Below the pieces are notes generated by a model. That model saw only the letters and a list, made by a program, of their open reading frames with translations, ran no database searches and was not told where the DNA came from. The position numbers and the translations under genes are program-made. From contig CALSUC010000003.1 of assembly GCA_943789445.1 (NCBI GenBank), forward strand, positions 186,001-250,000: a DNA stretch of 64,000 nt, read 5' to 3'. Source of the DNA: UBA4575 sp002386945. GTDB taxonomy: Bacteria > Pseudomonadota > Gammaproteobacteria > UBA4575. Positions within the stretch are counted from its first letter, which is position 1, and every line of letters begins with the position of its first letter. Below are positions 1 to 8,646 of the stretch, one piece after another.

Positions 1-2
1 CT

Positions 3-881
3 AATTTAAATCCTGTGATTATCACTGGTATGGAGCAAGGCGGTCAGCTAATGACTACAACCGATGTCGACAACTGGCCCGGTGATTTCGATGGCTTACA
101 GGGGCCTGATTTGATGCAACGTATGTTGCAACACGTTGAACGTTACGGCACCGAAGTGATTTTTGACCACATCAATAAAGTCGATTTCAGCTCACGACCT
201 TTCAAATTAGAAGGTGATATGAATGGCAATTACACCTGTGATGCGTTGATTATCTCAACCGGTGCATCGGCTATGTACCTAGGCCTAGATTCAGAGGAAG
301 CCTTTAAGGGCAAAGGTGTTTCAGCCTGTGCTACCTGTGATGGCTTCTTCTATAAGAACCAACGCGTGGTAGTTGTCGGTGGTGGTAATACCGCTGTCGA
401 AGAAGCCTTATATCTTGCTAACCTGTGTGAGCATGTGACCTTGATTCATCGTCGTGACAGCCTACGTTCTGAGAAGATCCTACAAGACAAGTTGTTTGAA
501 AAAGAAGCGCAAGGCAAAGTCAGTATCGCTTGGAATCATCAATTAGATGAAGTCTTAGGTGATAACACGGGTGTTACTGGTGTACGTATTAAGAGTACTG
601 CCGATGAGTCGACTCAGGATATCGATTGTCAGGGTGTCTTCATTGCTATCGGTCATCGTCCAAACACCGACTTATTTGTTGATCAGCTAGATATGCAAAG
701 TGGTTACCTCACAGTCCAGAGTGGTTTGAAAGGTAACGCTACTGCAACTACTGTTCCTGGTGTCTTTGCCGCTGGGGATGTTATGGATCATACCTATCGA
801 CAGGCGATTACCTCTGCCGGTACCGGTTGTATGGCTGCTCTAGATGCCGAACGCTATCTGGACCAACTTAAGTCAGACTAA
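3..881 (+). CDS. trxB: Thioredoxin reductase, 5'-truncated by the window edge
   Basis: NADPH-dependent flavoenzyme that reduces thioredoxin in the cytosol. The reading frame is open to the left edge, so the N-terminus with the first FAD-binding glycine motif lies outside the window; about 292 residues are visible. The redox-active Cys-Ala-Thr-Cys sits at about nt 327-338 within GVSACATCDGFFY. It is followed by the NADPH-binding GGGNTAVEEALYL stretch, an HRRD segment, and the closing FAD motif GVFAAGDVMDH with the QAITSAGTG segment. Similarity to E. coli TrxB is visible along the whole visible length. The next gene begins at or just after the stop. Identification is very secure; only the start is missing. 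Confidence 0.97.
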   Translation, partial: NLNPVIITGMEQGGQLMTTTDVDNWPGDFDGLQGPDLMQRMLQHVERYGTEVIFDHINKVDFSSRPFKLEGDMNGNYTCDALIISTGASAMYLGLDSEEAFKGKGVSACATCDGFFYKNQRVVVVGGGNTAVEEALYLANLCEHVTLIHRRDSLRSEKILQDKLFEKEAQGKVSIAWNHQLDEVLGDNTGVTGVRIKSTADESTQDIDCQGVFIAIGHRPNTDLFVDQLDMQSGYLTVQSGLKGNATATTVPGVFAAGDVMDHTYRQAITSAGTGCMAALDAERYLDQLKSD

Positions 882-888
882 GACAGTA

Positions 889-2040
889 GTGGCCAACCAG
901 CAGAAACAACCCCTAGAGATTAGTTTTCACCGAGCCATTGATGAGATTGGTGCGCAGGATTGGAATAGTTTAGCCGGCACGGCTGACCCATTCATGCGCT
1001 ATGAATTTCTAGCGGCACTGGAAGAAAACAACTGCGTTGGCCCTGATTATGGTTGGTTGCCTTACCATATCGCCGTGCGCGATACAGATCAGCAATTAGT
1101 TGCCGCCTGCCCCATCTATATCAAAACCAATTCCTATGGTGAGTTTGTGTTCGATTGGAATTGGGCCTCGGCTTATGAACAAGCCAAGCTTCAGTACTAC
1201 CCAAAGATGGTCTGCTCAGTGCCGTATAATCCCGCCACTGGCATGCGCATCCTGAGTCAGGATCCAGCGCTAAAGACCTTAGTTATTCAGCAAACCATTG
1301 CGATCGCCAAAAAGATGCAGATGAGCGGTATGCACTGGCTCTTCACCACCACCGAAGATACCACCCTATGTGAGCAACAAGGATTGATGTTGCGTATGGG
1401 TTGCCAGTACCACTGGTTTAATCATGACTATGAATCCTTTGATGACTTCACTGCAGGCTTTGTCTCTAGAAAGCGAAAGAAGGTCAATCGCGAGCGCCGC
1501 ATGGTGGCCGAACAAGGCATAGAGATTAAAGTGATTCATGGCAATGAGGCCAGTGCCGAACAAATCATTCGTGCACATGAGTTTTATGTCAGCACCTTCG
1601 ATAGAAAATCTGGGGTCCCTACCCTACAACTCGAATTCTTCCAGCAGATCTGTCGCACAATGGGACAGCAAGTCGTGTTCTTTTTTGCCTATAGCCAACA
1701 GCAGGCGATTGCCTGTGCCATCTGCCTACGTAGTGACGACACCTTATATGGACGCTTCTGGGGCTGTGATGAGCAGTATCATAGCCTGCACTTTGAAACC
1801 TGTTTCTATCAAGGCATCGATTATTGTATTGAACATCAACTACAGCGTTTTGAGCCAGGCGCGCAGGGTGAACATAAGATTGCCCGAGGCTTTGTTCCAA
1901 CTAAAACCTGGTCGGCACATTGGATTGAGAATGAACAGTTCCGTCCAGTCTTAGAGAACTTCTGCCAACGCGAGCAACATGGCATGCAACATCAAGTCGA
2001 TGAGCTCACGGCTATGTTGCCATTTCGTGAGGCGTCATGA
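889..2040 (+). CDS. FemAB-like / GNAT-superfamily protein (DUF482 type)
   Basis: About 383 residues resembling the DUF482 'peptidogalycan biosynthesis' (FemAB-like acyltransferase) family. Supporting stretches are GTADPFMRYEFLAALE near the start, the conserved FDWNWASAY and YYPKMVCSVPY segments, a basic SRKRKKVNRERR stretch, and GRFWGCDEQYHSLHFE with FEPGAQGEHKIARGF near the end. The substrate is unknown. The start is uncertain: GTG at 889 leaves trxB intact, while ATG at 844 in the same frame would overlap the end of trxB; neither has a clear ribosome binding site. The stop overlaps the aat start, suggesting co-translation. The family is frequent beside aat in gammaproteobacteria, but a biochemical role is not established. 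Confidence 0.85.
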   Translation: MANQQKQPLEISFHRAIDEIGAQDWNSLAGTADPFMRYEFLAALEENNCVGPDYGWLPYHIAVRDTDQQLVAACPIYIKTNSYGEFVFDWNWASAYEQAKLQYYPKMVCSVPYNPATGMRILSQDPALKTLVIQQTIAIAKKMQMSGMHWLFTTTEDTTLCEQQGLMLRMGCQYHWFNHDYESFDDFTAGFVSRKRKKVNRERRMVAEQGIEIKVIHGNEASAEQIIRAHEFYVSTFDRKSGVPTLQLEFFQQICRTMGQQVVFFFAYSQQQAIACAICLRSDDTLYGRFWGCDEQYHSLHFETCFYQGIDYCIEHQLQRFEPGAQGEHKIARGFVPTKTWSAHWIENEQFRPVLENFCQREQHGMQHQVDELTAMLPFREAS

Positions 2041-2795
2041 GTGCCGATGATCTAACTTGGTTAGATCCAGCGAATACCGACGCAGCCTTCCCACACCCAA
2101 GCCAAGCCCTGAGTAACCCAGAAGGGTTATTGGCGGCTGGTGGTGACCTGTCACCTACTCGCATCTTACGCGCCTATAAACAAGGTATCTTTCCTTGGTA
2201 TTCCGATGACCAACCGATTTTGTGGTGGTCACCTAATCCACGAGGCGTGCTTTGGCCACGTGAATTCATCGCCCATAGCAGCTTGAAACGTGTCATTAAT
2301 AAAGGCTGGAGAGTGAGCTATGACCAAGCCTTTGAATCGGTCATACGAGCCTGTGCAGAACCTAGGACTGACGATCAGGGTACTTGGGTCACAGAGGAGA
2401 TGATTCAGGCCTATTGTGAGCTGCATGCACTAGGGGCAGCGCATTCTATTGAAGTTTGGAACAACGAGGAACAGCTGATTGGTGGCGTCTATGGCATTGC
2501 CTTAGGCAAGCTATTCGCGGGGGAATCAATGTTTTCACGACAGTCGGGCGGCTCTAAAATCGCCTTACTGTATCTCTCAGCTTATCTAGATAGTTGGGAT
2601 TATGTCTTGATCGATACACAGCTATCGAGTGAGCACCTAACGAGTTTAGGTGGATCCACTATGTCACGCGAAAGCTATTTAGATTTACTACAGGCTGCGA
2701 CTCATGAGAGTGTCGCAGCGCAGGCCTGGCAGCCCGGACAAGATATGGATGTCACCCACTGGTTAGAGACTCGCCTACCTCACACTGAAGTCTAA
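2037..2795 (+). CDS. aat: Leucyl/phenylalanyl-tRNA--protein transferase
   Basis: Transfers Leu or Phe from aminoacyl-tRNA to N-terminal Arg/Lys residues of proteins, creating N-degrons for ClpAP. The 252-residue product has the family hallmarks: FPHPSQALSNPEGLLAAGGDL near the N-terminus, FPWYSDDQPILWWSPNPRG, and the GIALGKLFAGESMFS block with the following SGGSKIAL. The length is normal. ATG at 2037 overlaps the upstream stop by four bases, the usual sign of coupling. The trxB-aat proximity matches Pseudomonas-type order, but the arginyltransferase (ate/bpt) often found after aat is absent; the next gene is the convergent thrC. Confidence 0.96.
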   Translation: MSADDLTWLDPANTDAAFPHPSQALSNPEGLLAAGGDLSPTRILRAYKQGIFPWYSDDQPILWWSPNPRGVLWPREFIAHSSLKRVINKGWRVSYDQAFESVIRACAEPRTDDQGTWVTEEMIQAYCELHALGAAHSIEVWNNEEQLIGGVYGIALGKLFAGESMFSRQSGGSKIALLYLSAYLDSWDYVLIDTQLSSEHLTSLGGSTMSRESYLDLLQAATHESVAAQAWQPGQDMDVTHWLETRLPHTEV

Positions 2796-2812
2796 TCGAG
2801 GCAGACTAAGCT

Positions 2813-3952
2813 TTATCCCATATTCGACAGGATGGCATCCTTTACATCGGCAAGCTTGGCATCGATCGTAATCAATTTACTGGTTGCTTGTTTAATAGCG
2901 GTATCAGGATCTTTCAGACCATGACCAGTCAAGGTGCAGACCACAGTGCTGCCAGCAGGAATTTTACCGCTTTCAATATCACGTAAGGCGCCAGCGACTG
3001 AAGTTGCTGATGCGGGTTCACAGAAGACACCCTCAGAGCCTGCTAGTAATCGCTGGGCAGCTAAGATTTCATCATCACTACACTCATCAAACCAACCACC
3101 TGATTCTTTATTGACCTTCCAAGCATTACCCCAACTCTGTGGGTGACCGATACGAATTGCAGTTGCAATCGTTTCAGGGACATCGACCATATCGCCACGC
3201 ATAAACGGAGCACTACCTGCTGCTTGGTAACCGACCATCTTAGGTCGCTTAGCACTTTTCATGCCTTGTAAAAACTGGCAGCTGCCCGAACAAAGGCTAC
3301 ACGCTTGAGTACATTCATTGGCATATTCTGAGTAACCGATCCAATGCGCCGTAATATTGCCGGCATTACCTACTGGCAGACAATGAAAATCTGGGGCCAC
3401 ACCCAGTTCATCAACAATCTCAAAGGCGGCTGTTTTCTGTCCCTGTAACCGATAGGGATTGATACTGTTAACGATATCTACTGGCGCTTCGGTAGCGACT
3501 TCTTTTACTAAGCGCATGCCATCATCAAAGTTACCTTTGACTTGAATCACAACCGCACCTTGAATCATCGCTTGCGCTAGTTTGCCCATAGCGATCTTAC
3601 CTTCAGGAATCAAGACAAAGGCAGCGATGCCTGCGCGTGAGGCGTAGGCAGCAGCCGATGCTGAGGTGTTACCGGTAGAGGCACAGATAATCGCACGGCT
3701 GCCATCTTGCACTGCCTTAGTGACGGCCATCGTCATCCCCCGGTCTTTGAATGAGCCGGTTGGATTGAGACCTTCATACTTGAGCAGCAGGCGCACATCA
3801 TGCTTTTTTAACAACTCGATGTTATGGCATTCGATTAGAGGGGTATTACCCTCGCCTAGGCTAATAATGCGGCCATTAGGATCGATTGGCATACGCGAGA
3901 TGTAATTATTAATAAGCCCGGTATAACGATTTTCAGTTGCGTTTGTAGTCAT
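2813..3952 (-). CDS. thrC: Threonine synthase with cysteine-rich insertion
   Basis: PLP enzyme converting O-phospho-L-homoserine to threonine. It has 379 residues, with SLGEGNTPLIE near residue 31, the PLP lysine in GSFKDRG (Lys69), the ASTGNTSASAAAYA segment, and VGNAGNI forming the phosphate-binding loop region. The oddity is a segment around residues 211-231 with Cys214, Cys218, Cys221 and Cys225 (C-x3-C-x2-C-x3-C), placed between GY.EY and the RPKM.GYQAAGSAP block that are usually separated by only a short linker. It lies four bases downstream of hom, so alaC-hom-thrC probably form one transcript. Function is secure; the role of the insertion is unknown. Confidence 0.95.
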   Translation of the reverse strand: MTTNATENRYTGLINNYISRMPIDPNGRIISLGEGNTPLIECHNIELLKKHDVRLLLKYEGLNPTGSFKDRGMTMAVTKAVQDGSRAIICASTGNTSASAAAYASRAGIAAFVLIPEGKIAMGKLAQAMIQGAVVIQVKGNFDDGMRLVKEVATEAPVDIVNSINPYRLQGQKTAAFEIVDELGVAPDFHCLPVGNAGNITAHWIGYSEYANECTQACSLCSGSCQFLQGMKSAKRPKMVGYQAAGSAPFMRGDMVDVPETIATAIRIGHPQSWGNAWKVNKESGGWFDECSDDEILAAQRLLAGSEGVFCEPASATSVAGALRDIESGKIPAGSTVVCTLTGHGLKDPDTAIKQATSKLITIDAKLADVKDAILSNMG

Positions 3953-3955
3953 AAT

Positions 3956-5287
3956 TTAACCCAAAGATTCTACACGGATGCGGACAATTTCAGCGTGTAC
4001 CGCATCCAATTTTTGCAAGGCATCCAATGCAATTTGCATATTGGACTCTAAACATTCGTGGCTGAGCATTACTAAGGATACGCAACCTTGTTCGTCTTCT
4101 TTATCTTTTTGTACGATTGCTTCTATGCTGATATTACAGTCGGCAAAACAACGTGTGATTTCGGCTAATACACCAGCTTCATTACTGACCTGCAGGCGTA
4201 GATAGAAAGCAGTCCTGACCGCAGACATTGGCAATATGGTCAAGTCTTTGATCGCATCTGGTTGGAATGCAAGATGCGGTACCCGATTACCCGGATCACT
4301 AGTAAATGCACGACAGACATCAACTAAATCAGCCACTACAGCAGATGCGGTTGGCTCGGCACCGGCACCTGGGCCGTAGTACAGCGTTGGTCCGACAGCA
4401 TCGGCATTGACCAAGACTGCATTCATTACACCATCGACATTAGCGATTAAACGTCGCTCTGGAATCAGCGTTGGATGTACTCGCAACTCAACACCAGATT
4501 CGACTCGGCGTGCAATCCCTAGATGTTTAATCCGATAGCCAAGCTCGGCAGCGTACTCTACGTCACTTTTTTGAATCGCTGAAATCCCTTCGGTATAGAC
4601 CTTTTCAAACTGTAGTGGCAGGCCAAAGGCAATCGAGGCCAAGATGGTTAGCTTATGTGCAGCATCAATCCCTTCAACATCAAAGGTCGGGTCGGCCTCG
4701 GCATAACCCAACGCCTGTGCTTCGGCTAAGACATCATCAAAATCACGGCCTTTATCACGCATCTCGGTCAGAATAAAATTACCGGTGCCATTAATAATAC
4801 CAGCCAGCCATTCAATCTGGTTACCAGCGAGTCCTTCACGGATCGCCTTAATAATTGGGATACCACCTGCAACAGCTGCTTCAAAGGCCACTGTTACACC
4901 TTTGCGTTGAGCAGCAAGAAATATCTCATTGCCATGCAAGGCAATTAAGGCTTTATTCGCCGTCACCACATGCTTGCCATTGCTGATAGCACGCAGTACT
5001 AAATCTCGAGCCAGATCGGTGCCACCGATCAATTCAAGTACGATATCAATATCGGGGTGATTAACGATCTCGTTAGAATCTTCGGTCAGTAAAATGCCGT
5101 CTACATTAACATCGCGTGGCTTATTGATATCACGCACACTAGCCGCTAGAAGTTTAATTTCTCTTCCAGCACGACGCGCAATTTCTTCAGCGTTACGGCG
5201 CAAGACCGTGGCAGTGCCACCGCCAACTGTGCCCAGCCCTAGTATGCCGACGTTTACTGGCTTGATCTGTTCATCTGGCTTATTCAT
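3956..5287 (-). CDS. hom: Homoserine dehydrogenase with ACT domain
   Basis: Reduces aspartate semialdehyde to homoserine in the threonine/methionine branch. The protein has 443 residues. An N-terminal NAD(P) fold contains GILGLGTVGGGT. The central catalytic domain has VVTANKALIA, AAVAGGIPII, GIINGTGNFIL and DPTFDVEGIDAAHKL. A C-terminal ACT-like regulatory domain (about residues 355-440, YLRLQVSNEAGVLAEI) points to feedback control, as in other single-function Hom proteins. It overlaps the end of alaC by four bases and precedes thrC. It is monofunctional, not fused to aspartokinase as in E. coli ThrA. Confidence 0.96.
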   Translation of the reverse strand: MNKPDEQIKPVNVGILGLGTVGGGTATVLRRNAEEIARRAGREIKLLAASVRDINKPRDVNVDGILLTEDSNEIVNHPDIDIVLELIGGTDLARDLVLRAISNGKHVVTANKALIALHGNEIFLAAQRKGVTVAFEAAVAGGIPIIKAIREGLAGNQIEWLAGIINGTGNFILTEMRDKGRDFDDVLAEAQALGYAEADPTFDVEGIDAAHKLTILASIAFGLPLQFEKVYTEGISAIQKSDVEYAAELGYRIKHLGIARRVESGVELRVHPTLIPERRLIANVDGVMNAVLVNADAVGPTLYYGPGAGAEPTASAVVADLVDVCRAFTSDPGNRVPHLAFQPDAIKDLTILPMSAVRTAFYLRLQVSNEAGVLAEITRCFADCNISIEAIVQKDKEDEQGCVSLVMLSHECLESNMQIALDALQKLDAVHAEIVRIRVESLG

Positions 5288-6468
5288 TCATTATCCGTTT
5301 GTCTAAACATTTTCTTAATGCCACGTAAGGCTTGTCTAATGCGGTGTTCATTCTCAATCAAACTAAAACGCACATGATCGTCACCATAGTGACCAAAGCC
5401 TATACCTGGCGATACTGCAACCTTCGCTACTTCCATCATGTGCATGGAAAAATCAAGCGAACCCATATCGGCGAAGGCGTCAGGAATCTTCGCCCAGATG
5501 AACATGGTCGCCTTCGGTGGCGTAACAGCCCAACCGAGTTCATTTAAGCCAGCGACTAAAACATCACGGCGAGATTGATACATATTACGAATCTCATCGA
5601 CACAATCCTGTGGGCCATCGAGTGCCGCAATCGCTGCAATCTGGATCGGCGTGAACATACCATAATCTAAATAGGATTTGAGGCGCGCTAGAGCTGCAAC
5701 CAGGGTTTTATTGCCACACATGAAGCCAACACGCCAACCAGGCATGTTGTAGGTTTTTGATAATGAGTAAAACTCTACCGCAATATCGCGTGCGCCTTCG
5801 ACCTGCAAAATAGATGGTGGCTCATAGCCATCGAAGGTAATCTCGCCATAGGCAATATCATTAACAACCCAGATCTTATGTTCTTTCGCTATCGCAATGA
5901 CACGCTCGAAAAATTCTAGCTCAACACATTCTGTCGTTGGGTTGCCAGGGAAATTTAGAATCAGTAGCTTTGGCTTAGGCCATGAGTTTTTAATCGCCTT
6001 TTCCAATTCAGCAAAAAAATCCGTGTCCTCACGGGCCGGCACATAGATTACTTCAGCCCCAGCTATGACACAGCCATAGGGATGGATCGGATAGGCAGGA
6101 TTAGGCACTAAGACGGCATCACCTGGGCCGAGGACTGCTAACGCCAAGTGCGCTAAGCCCTCTTTCGAACCGATAGTGACAATGGCTTCTTCTTCTGGGT
6201 CTAGTGCGACATCAAATTTGCGCTGATACCAATCACAAATTGATTTTCGTAAGCGAGGAATACCACGCGATAAAGAATATCGATGCGTGTCATTACGCAA
6301 CGCCGCTTCAGCTAATTTATTCTTGATATGCTCGGGCGCACCTTGGTCAGGGTTACCCATGCCAAAATCAATAATATCTTCACCCGCCGCTCTAAACTCG
6401 GCCTTACGCTCGTTTACGATATTGAAAACGTAGGGTGGTAGAAGCTTAATTCTTGGAAAATCGTCCAT
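5284..6468 (-). CDS. alaC: Aminotransferase class I/II, probably alanine transaminase
   Basis: Fold-type I PLP aminotransferase of 394 residues, closest in pattern to the AlaC/YfbQ-like enzymes that make alanine from pyruvate and glutamate. It shows DFGMGNPDQGAPEHI near residue 35, the NPAYPIHPYG block, LNFPGNPTT, the NDIAYGEITFDG segment, and the PLP lysine in FYSLSKTYNMPGWRVGF. It begins the alaC-hom-thrC run; its stop overlaps the hom start. The position directly upstream of hom is common in gammaproteobacteria. Specificity (alanine, or another keto acid) cannot be proved from sequence. Confidence 0.88.
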   Translation of the reverse strand: MDDFPRIKLLPPYVFNIVNERKAEFRAAGEDIIDFGMGNPDQGAPEHIKNKLAEAALRNDTHRYSLSRGIPRLRKSICDWYQRKFDVALDPEEEAIVTIGSKEGLAHLALAVLGPGDAVLVPNPAYPIHPYGCVIAGAEVIYVPAREDTDFFAELEKAIKNSWPKPKLLILNFPGNPTTECVELEFFERVIAIAKEHKIWVVNDIAYGEITFDGYEPPSILQVEGARDIAVEFYSLSKTYNMPGWRVGFMCGNKTLVAALARLKSYLDYGMFTPIQIAAIAALDGPQDCVDEIRNMYQSRRDVLVAGLNELGWAVTPPKATMFIWAKIPDAFADMGSLDFSMHMMEVAKVAVSPGIGFGHYGDDHVRFSLIENEHRIRQALRGIKKMFRQTDNE

Positions 6469-6678
6469 GCGTCAGCACTTCATTAAAACAAAGGCGATAT
6501 GATACGCGAATCCGCCAATATAAATAAGTAACTTCCGACTCAAATTTCCTGCTTTAATCACGTTATAAGCACCATTTAAGCATTAGCCTGTGACGAATAG
6601 CAGCAGACAAAACGGTTGCCATAGCATATTAGATCGGTAAAAGACGTTAATTCACGGCCTTAGGGGCGTTTATGTGCT

Positions 6679-7389
6679 TTAACGCGGCAAATAACGCAAA
6701 GGATCGACCGAATCACCGTTTTTACGGATTTCAAAATGCAGTTTGTCGCGATTGGTGCCGGTACTGCCCACTTCAGCGATCTTCTGCCCACGCTTAACCC
6801 TATGACCTTCAGCTACCAATAGTTTTCGACTATGCGCATAGGCACTGAAATAAGTGGCGTTGTGTTTGATGATAATCAGATTGCCATAGCCACGTAGCCC
6901 GTTGCCAGCATAAACGACCTGCCCTGAGGCAGCTGCTTTGACTGGCGTGCCATTATTTGCGGCAATATCGATGCCATTACGATCGGCTGAATATTTACTG
7001 ATCAACCGGCCTTTGACTGGCCAACTCCATGAACCTGGGGCCTTGGCTATCGGCAGTTTCGTGCTGGATGAGGCGCTCTTTTTACTGCTGGATGCAGCAC
7101 TATTAGATGATTTTTTCGTTGTGCTCTTAGTTTTATTTGACCTTGAATAACCAAGTCGCAATCGTTGCCCTGGTTTAATCACATAAGGATCTTTTAGATT
7201 ATTCCATCGAGCAATACTCTTTGCATTGACTCTATAGCGCCAGGCAATGGCGTATAGGGTATCGCCTTTTTGTACGATGTAGTAACGCGTCTGCTTGCTC
7301 GGCTTAACCACGCCGGTATAGCAACCAGTTAAACTTAGTGTGATAGCTAGGATCAGACTGAAAAACATTTTTGGTAAAATCATCTTCAC
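6679..7389 (-). CDS. nlpD: NlpD-like lipoprotein, LysM plus degenerate M23 domain
   Basis: Outer-membrane lipoprotein expected to activate a cell-wall amidase during septum splitting. A signal peptide ends in an LTGC lipobox (Cys23). A LysM domain follows at about residues 36-80 (YYIVQKGDTLYAIAWRY to IKPGQRLRL), then a Ser/Lys-rich linker and a C-terminal LytM/M23 domain (about 128-236). The first zinc-ligand region reads NGIDIAA rather than an H-x3-D motif, and the later region reads SAYAHSRKL with LHFEIR. This is the inactive pattern of E. coli NlpD, so it is likely a regulator and not a peptidase. The start overlaps the yqaA stop by four bases. The gene ends the surE-pcm-yqaA-nlpD run; rpoS, its frequent neighbour, does not follow. 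Confidence 0.9.
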   Translation of the reverse strand: MKMILPKMFFSLILAITLSLTGCYTGVVKPSKQTRYYIVQKGDTLYAIAWRYRVNAKSIARWNNLKDPYVIKPGQRLRLGYSRSNKTKSTTKKSSNSAASSSKKSASSSTKLPIAKAPGSWSWPVKGRLISKYSADRNGIDIAANNGTPVKAAASGQVVYAGNGLRGYGNLIIIKHNATYFSAYAHSRKLLVAEGHRVKRGQKIAEVGSTGTNRDKLHFEIRKNGDSVDPLRYLPR

Positions 7390-7967
7390 TTTAGACTAAC
7401 CCAGATAATAGTGCTTAGGATCAAACCGACCAGTAACCAACCTAAATATTCAATGTAACGCAAGACATGTTGTTCTATTTTGCGTCCAAAGAACTTAAGC
7501 AGTAAGGCGAGTAAGAAAAATCGGCTGCCTCTACCTAGTACTGATGCCAGGATAAAAGCGATCAGCGGCTGCCCCATGGCGCCTGCTGTTATTGTAAATA
7601 ATTTGTAAGGGATGGGTGAGAATCCAGCCATTAGAACAATCCATACACCCCATTCATCAAACCATACCCTCGCCTGCTGGTAGACCGACCAATAGCCCTT
7701 GTCTTGTAGTAGCTGCTCAGCAAACTCCAAGGCAAAAAAGCCAATAAAATAGCCTGCGATACCTCCGAGGACTGAAAATAACGTGGTTAAAAAGGCAAAG
7801 TACAGCGCGCGATGCGGCTGTCTTAACGCCATAGGTGCCAGCATTACATCTGGTGGAATCGGGAAAAAGGAGGATTCTGCAAAACTCAATAGGCCGAGAT
7901 AAAACGTGGCTCTACGATGCTCTGCCCAAGACATAACTCGTTCATAAAGGTTGCCAAAAAAATTCAT
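7386..7967 (-). CDS. yqaA: YqaA-type DedA/VTT-domain membrane protein
   Basis: Integral inner-membrane protein of 193 residues with several hydrophobic helices and the SNARE-associated/DedA signature: FAESSFFPIPPDVMLAPMAL near residue 28, the GYFIGFFALEF segment, and the FSPIPYKLFTITAGAM motif around residue 116. DedA-family proteins have been linked to lipid scrambling and proton-motive-force homeostasis; the YqaA branch is not well characterised. It sits between pcm and nlpD, the usual position in many non-enteric gammaproteobacteria, and overlaps nlpD by four bases. Confidence 0.9.
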   Translation of the reverse strand: MNFFGNLYERVMSWAEHRRATFYLGLLSFAESSFFPIPPDVMLAPMALRQPHRALYFAFLTTLFSVLGGIAGYFIGFFALEFAEQLLQDKGYWSVYQQARVWFDEWGVWIVLMAGFSPIPYKLFTITAGAMGQPLIAFILASVLGRGSRFFLLALLLKFFGRKIEQHVLRYIEYLGWLLVGLILSTIIWVSLK

Positions 7968-7980
7968 CTATCCTGGATTC

Positions 7981-8646
7981 CTAGCTCTTACCTTCATTAA
8001 CAAAAGGCACGAAAACAACATCTTCGAGTTTGTTTTTCTCAAAGCCTACGGCGGTACGTGTAAGGGTCAGTAATTGTTGCTTATCATTTTGTTCACCCAC
8101 AGGGATGATCATGCGCCCACCTATAGCCAGTTGCTGGGTCAGAGAATCTGGAATCTGATTAGCTGCTGCCGTTACGATAATAGCGTCATAGGGTGCATAG
8201 TTCTCCCAGCCCCAAGTGCCATCTGATAACTTGCAGTGCACATTATGTAAGTTCATTGAATGCAGCAGCTTGCGTGCTTGTTGGTATAACTCAGGGATAC
8301 GCTCTACCGTATAGACGTCTTTAACCAAGGCCGCTAACAGAGCCGATTGATAGCCTGAACCAGTACCAATCTCTAATATTTTCTGTGGCTCATCATCGGC
8401 CAACAGTGCCTCGGTCATACGTGCAACGGTATATGGTTGAGAGATTGTTTGCCTGTAACCGATCGGCAAGGCGTCATCCTCATAGGCACGAGATGCCAAG
8501 GCCTCATCAACAAACAGATGACGTGGCAAGACACTCATGGCCTGCAACACACGCTCATCTCTAATACCTTTATCTCGTAGTCGCGCGATGAGCCGATCTC
8601 GCGTCCTCTGAGAGGTCATACCAATGCCAGCATTGGCATTGTTCAT
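7981..8646 (-). CDS. pcm: Protein-L-isoaspartate O-methyltransferase
   Basis: Repairs isoaspartyl damage in aged proteins using S-adenosylmethionine. The 221-residue protein contains DDALPIGYRQTISQPYTVA, the SAM-binding motif ILEIGTGSGYQSALLA, the VYTVERI motif and the DAIIVTAAA segment, in the order typical of the Pcm family. The start overlaps the surE stop by four bases. With surE it forms a classical stress-survival pair. Confidence 0.96.
   Translation of the reverse strand: MNNANAGIGMTSQRTRDRLIARLRDKGIRDERVLQAMSVLPRHLFVDEALASRAYEDDALPIGYRQTISQPYTVARMTEALLADDEPQKILEIGTGSGYQSALLAALVKDVYTVERIPELYQQARKLLHSMNLHNVHCKLSDGTWGWENYAPYDAIIVTAAANQIPDSLTQQLAIGGRMIIPVGEQNDKQQLLTLTRTAVGFEKNKLEDVVFVPFVNEGKS

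Noticed and set aside
1538..1954. 138-residue plus-strand reading frame inside the FemAB-like gene
   Set aside because: Shadow of the real gene in another frame, with unnatural composition and no ribosome binding site.
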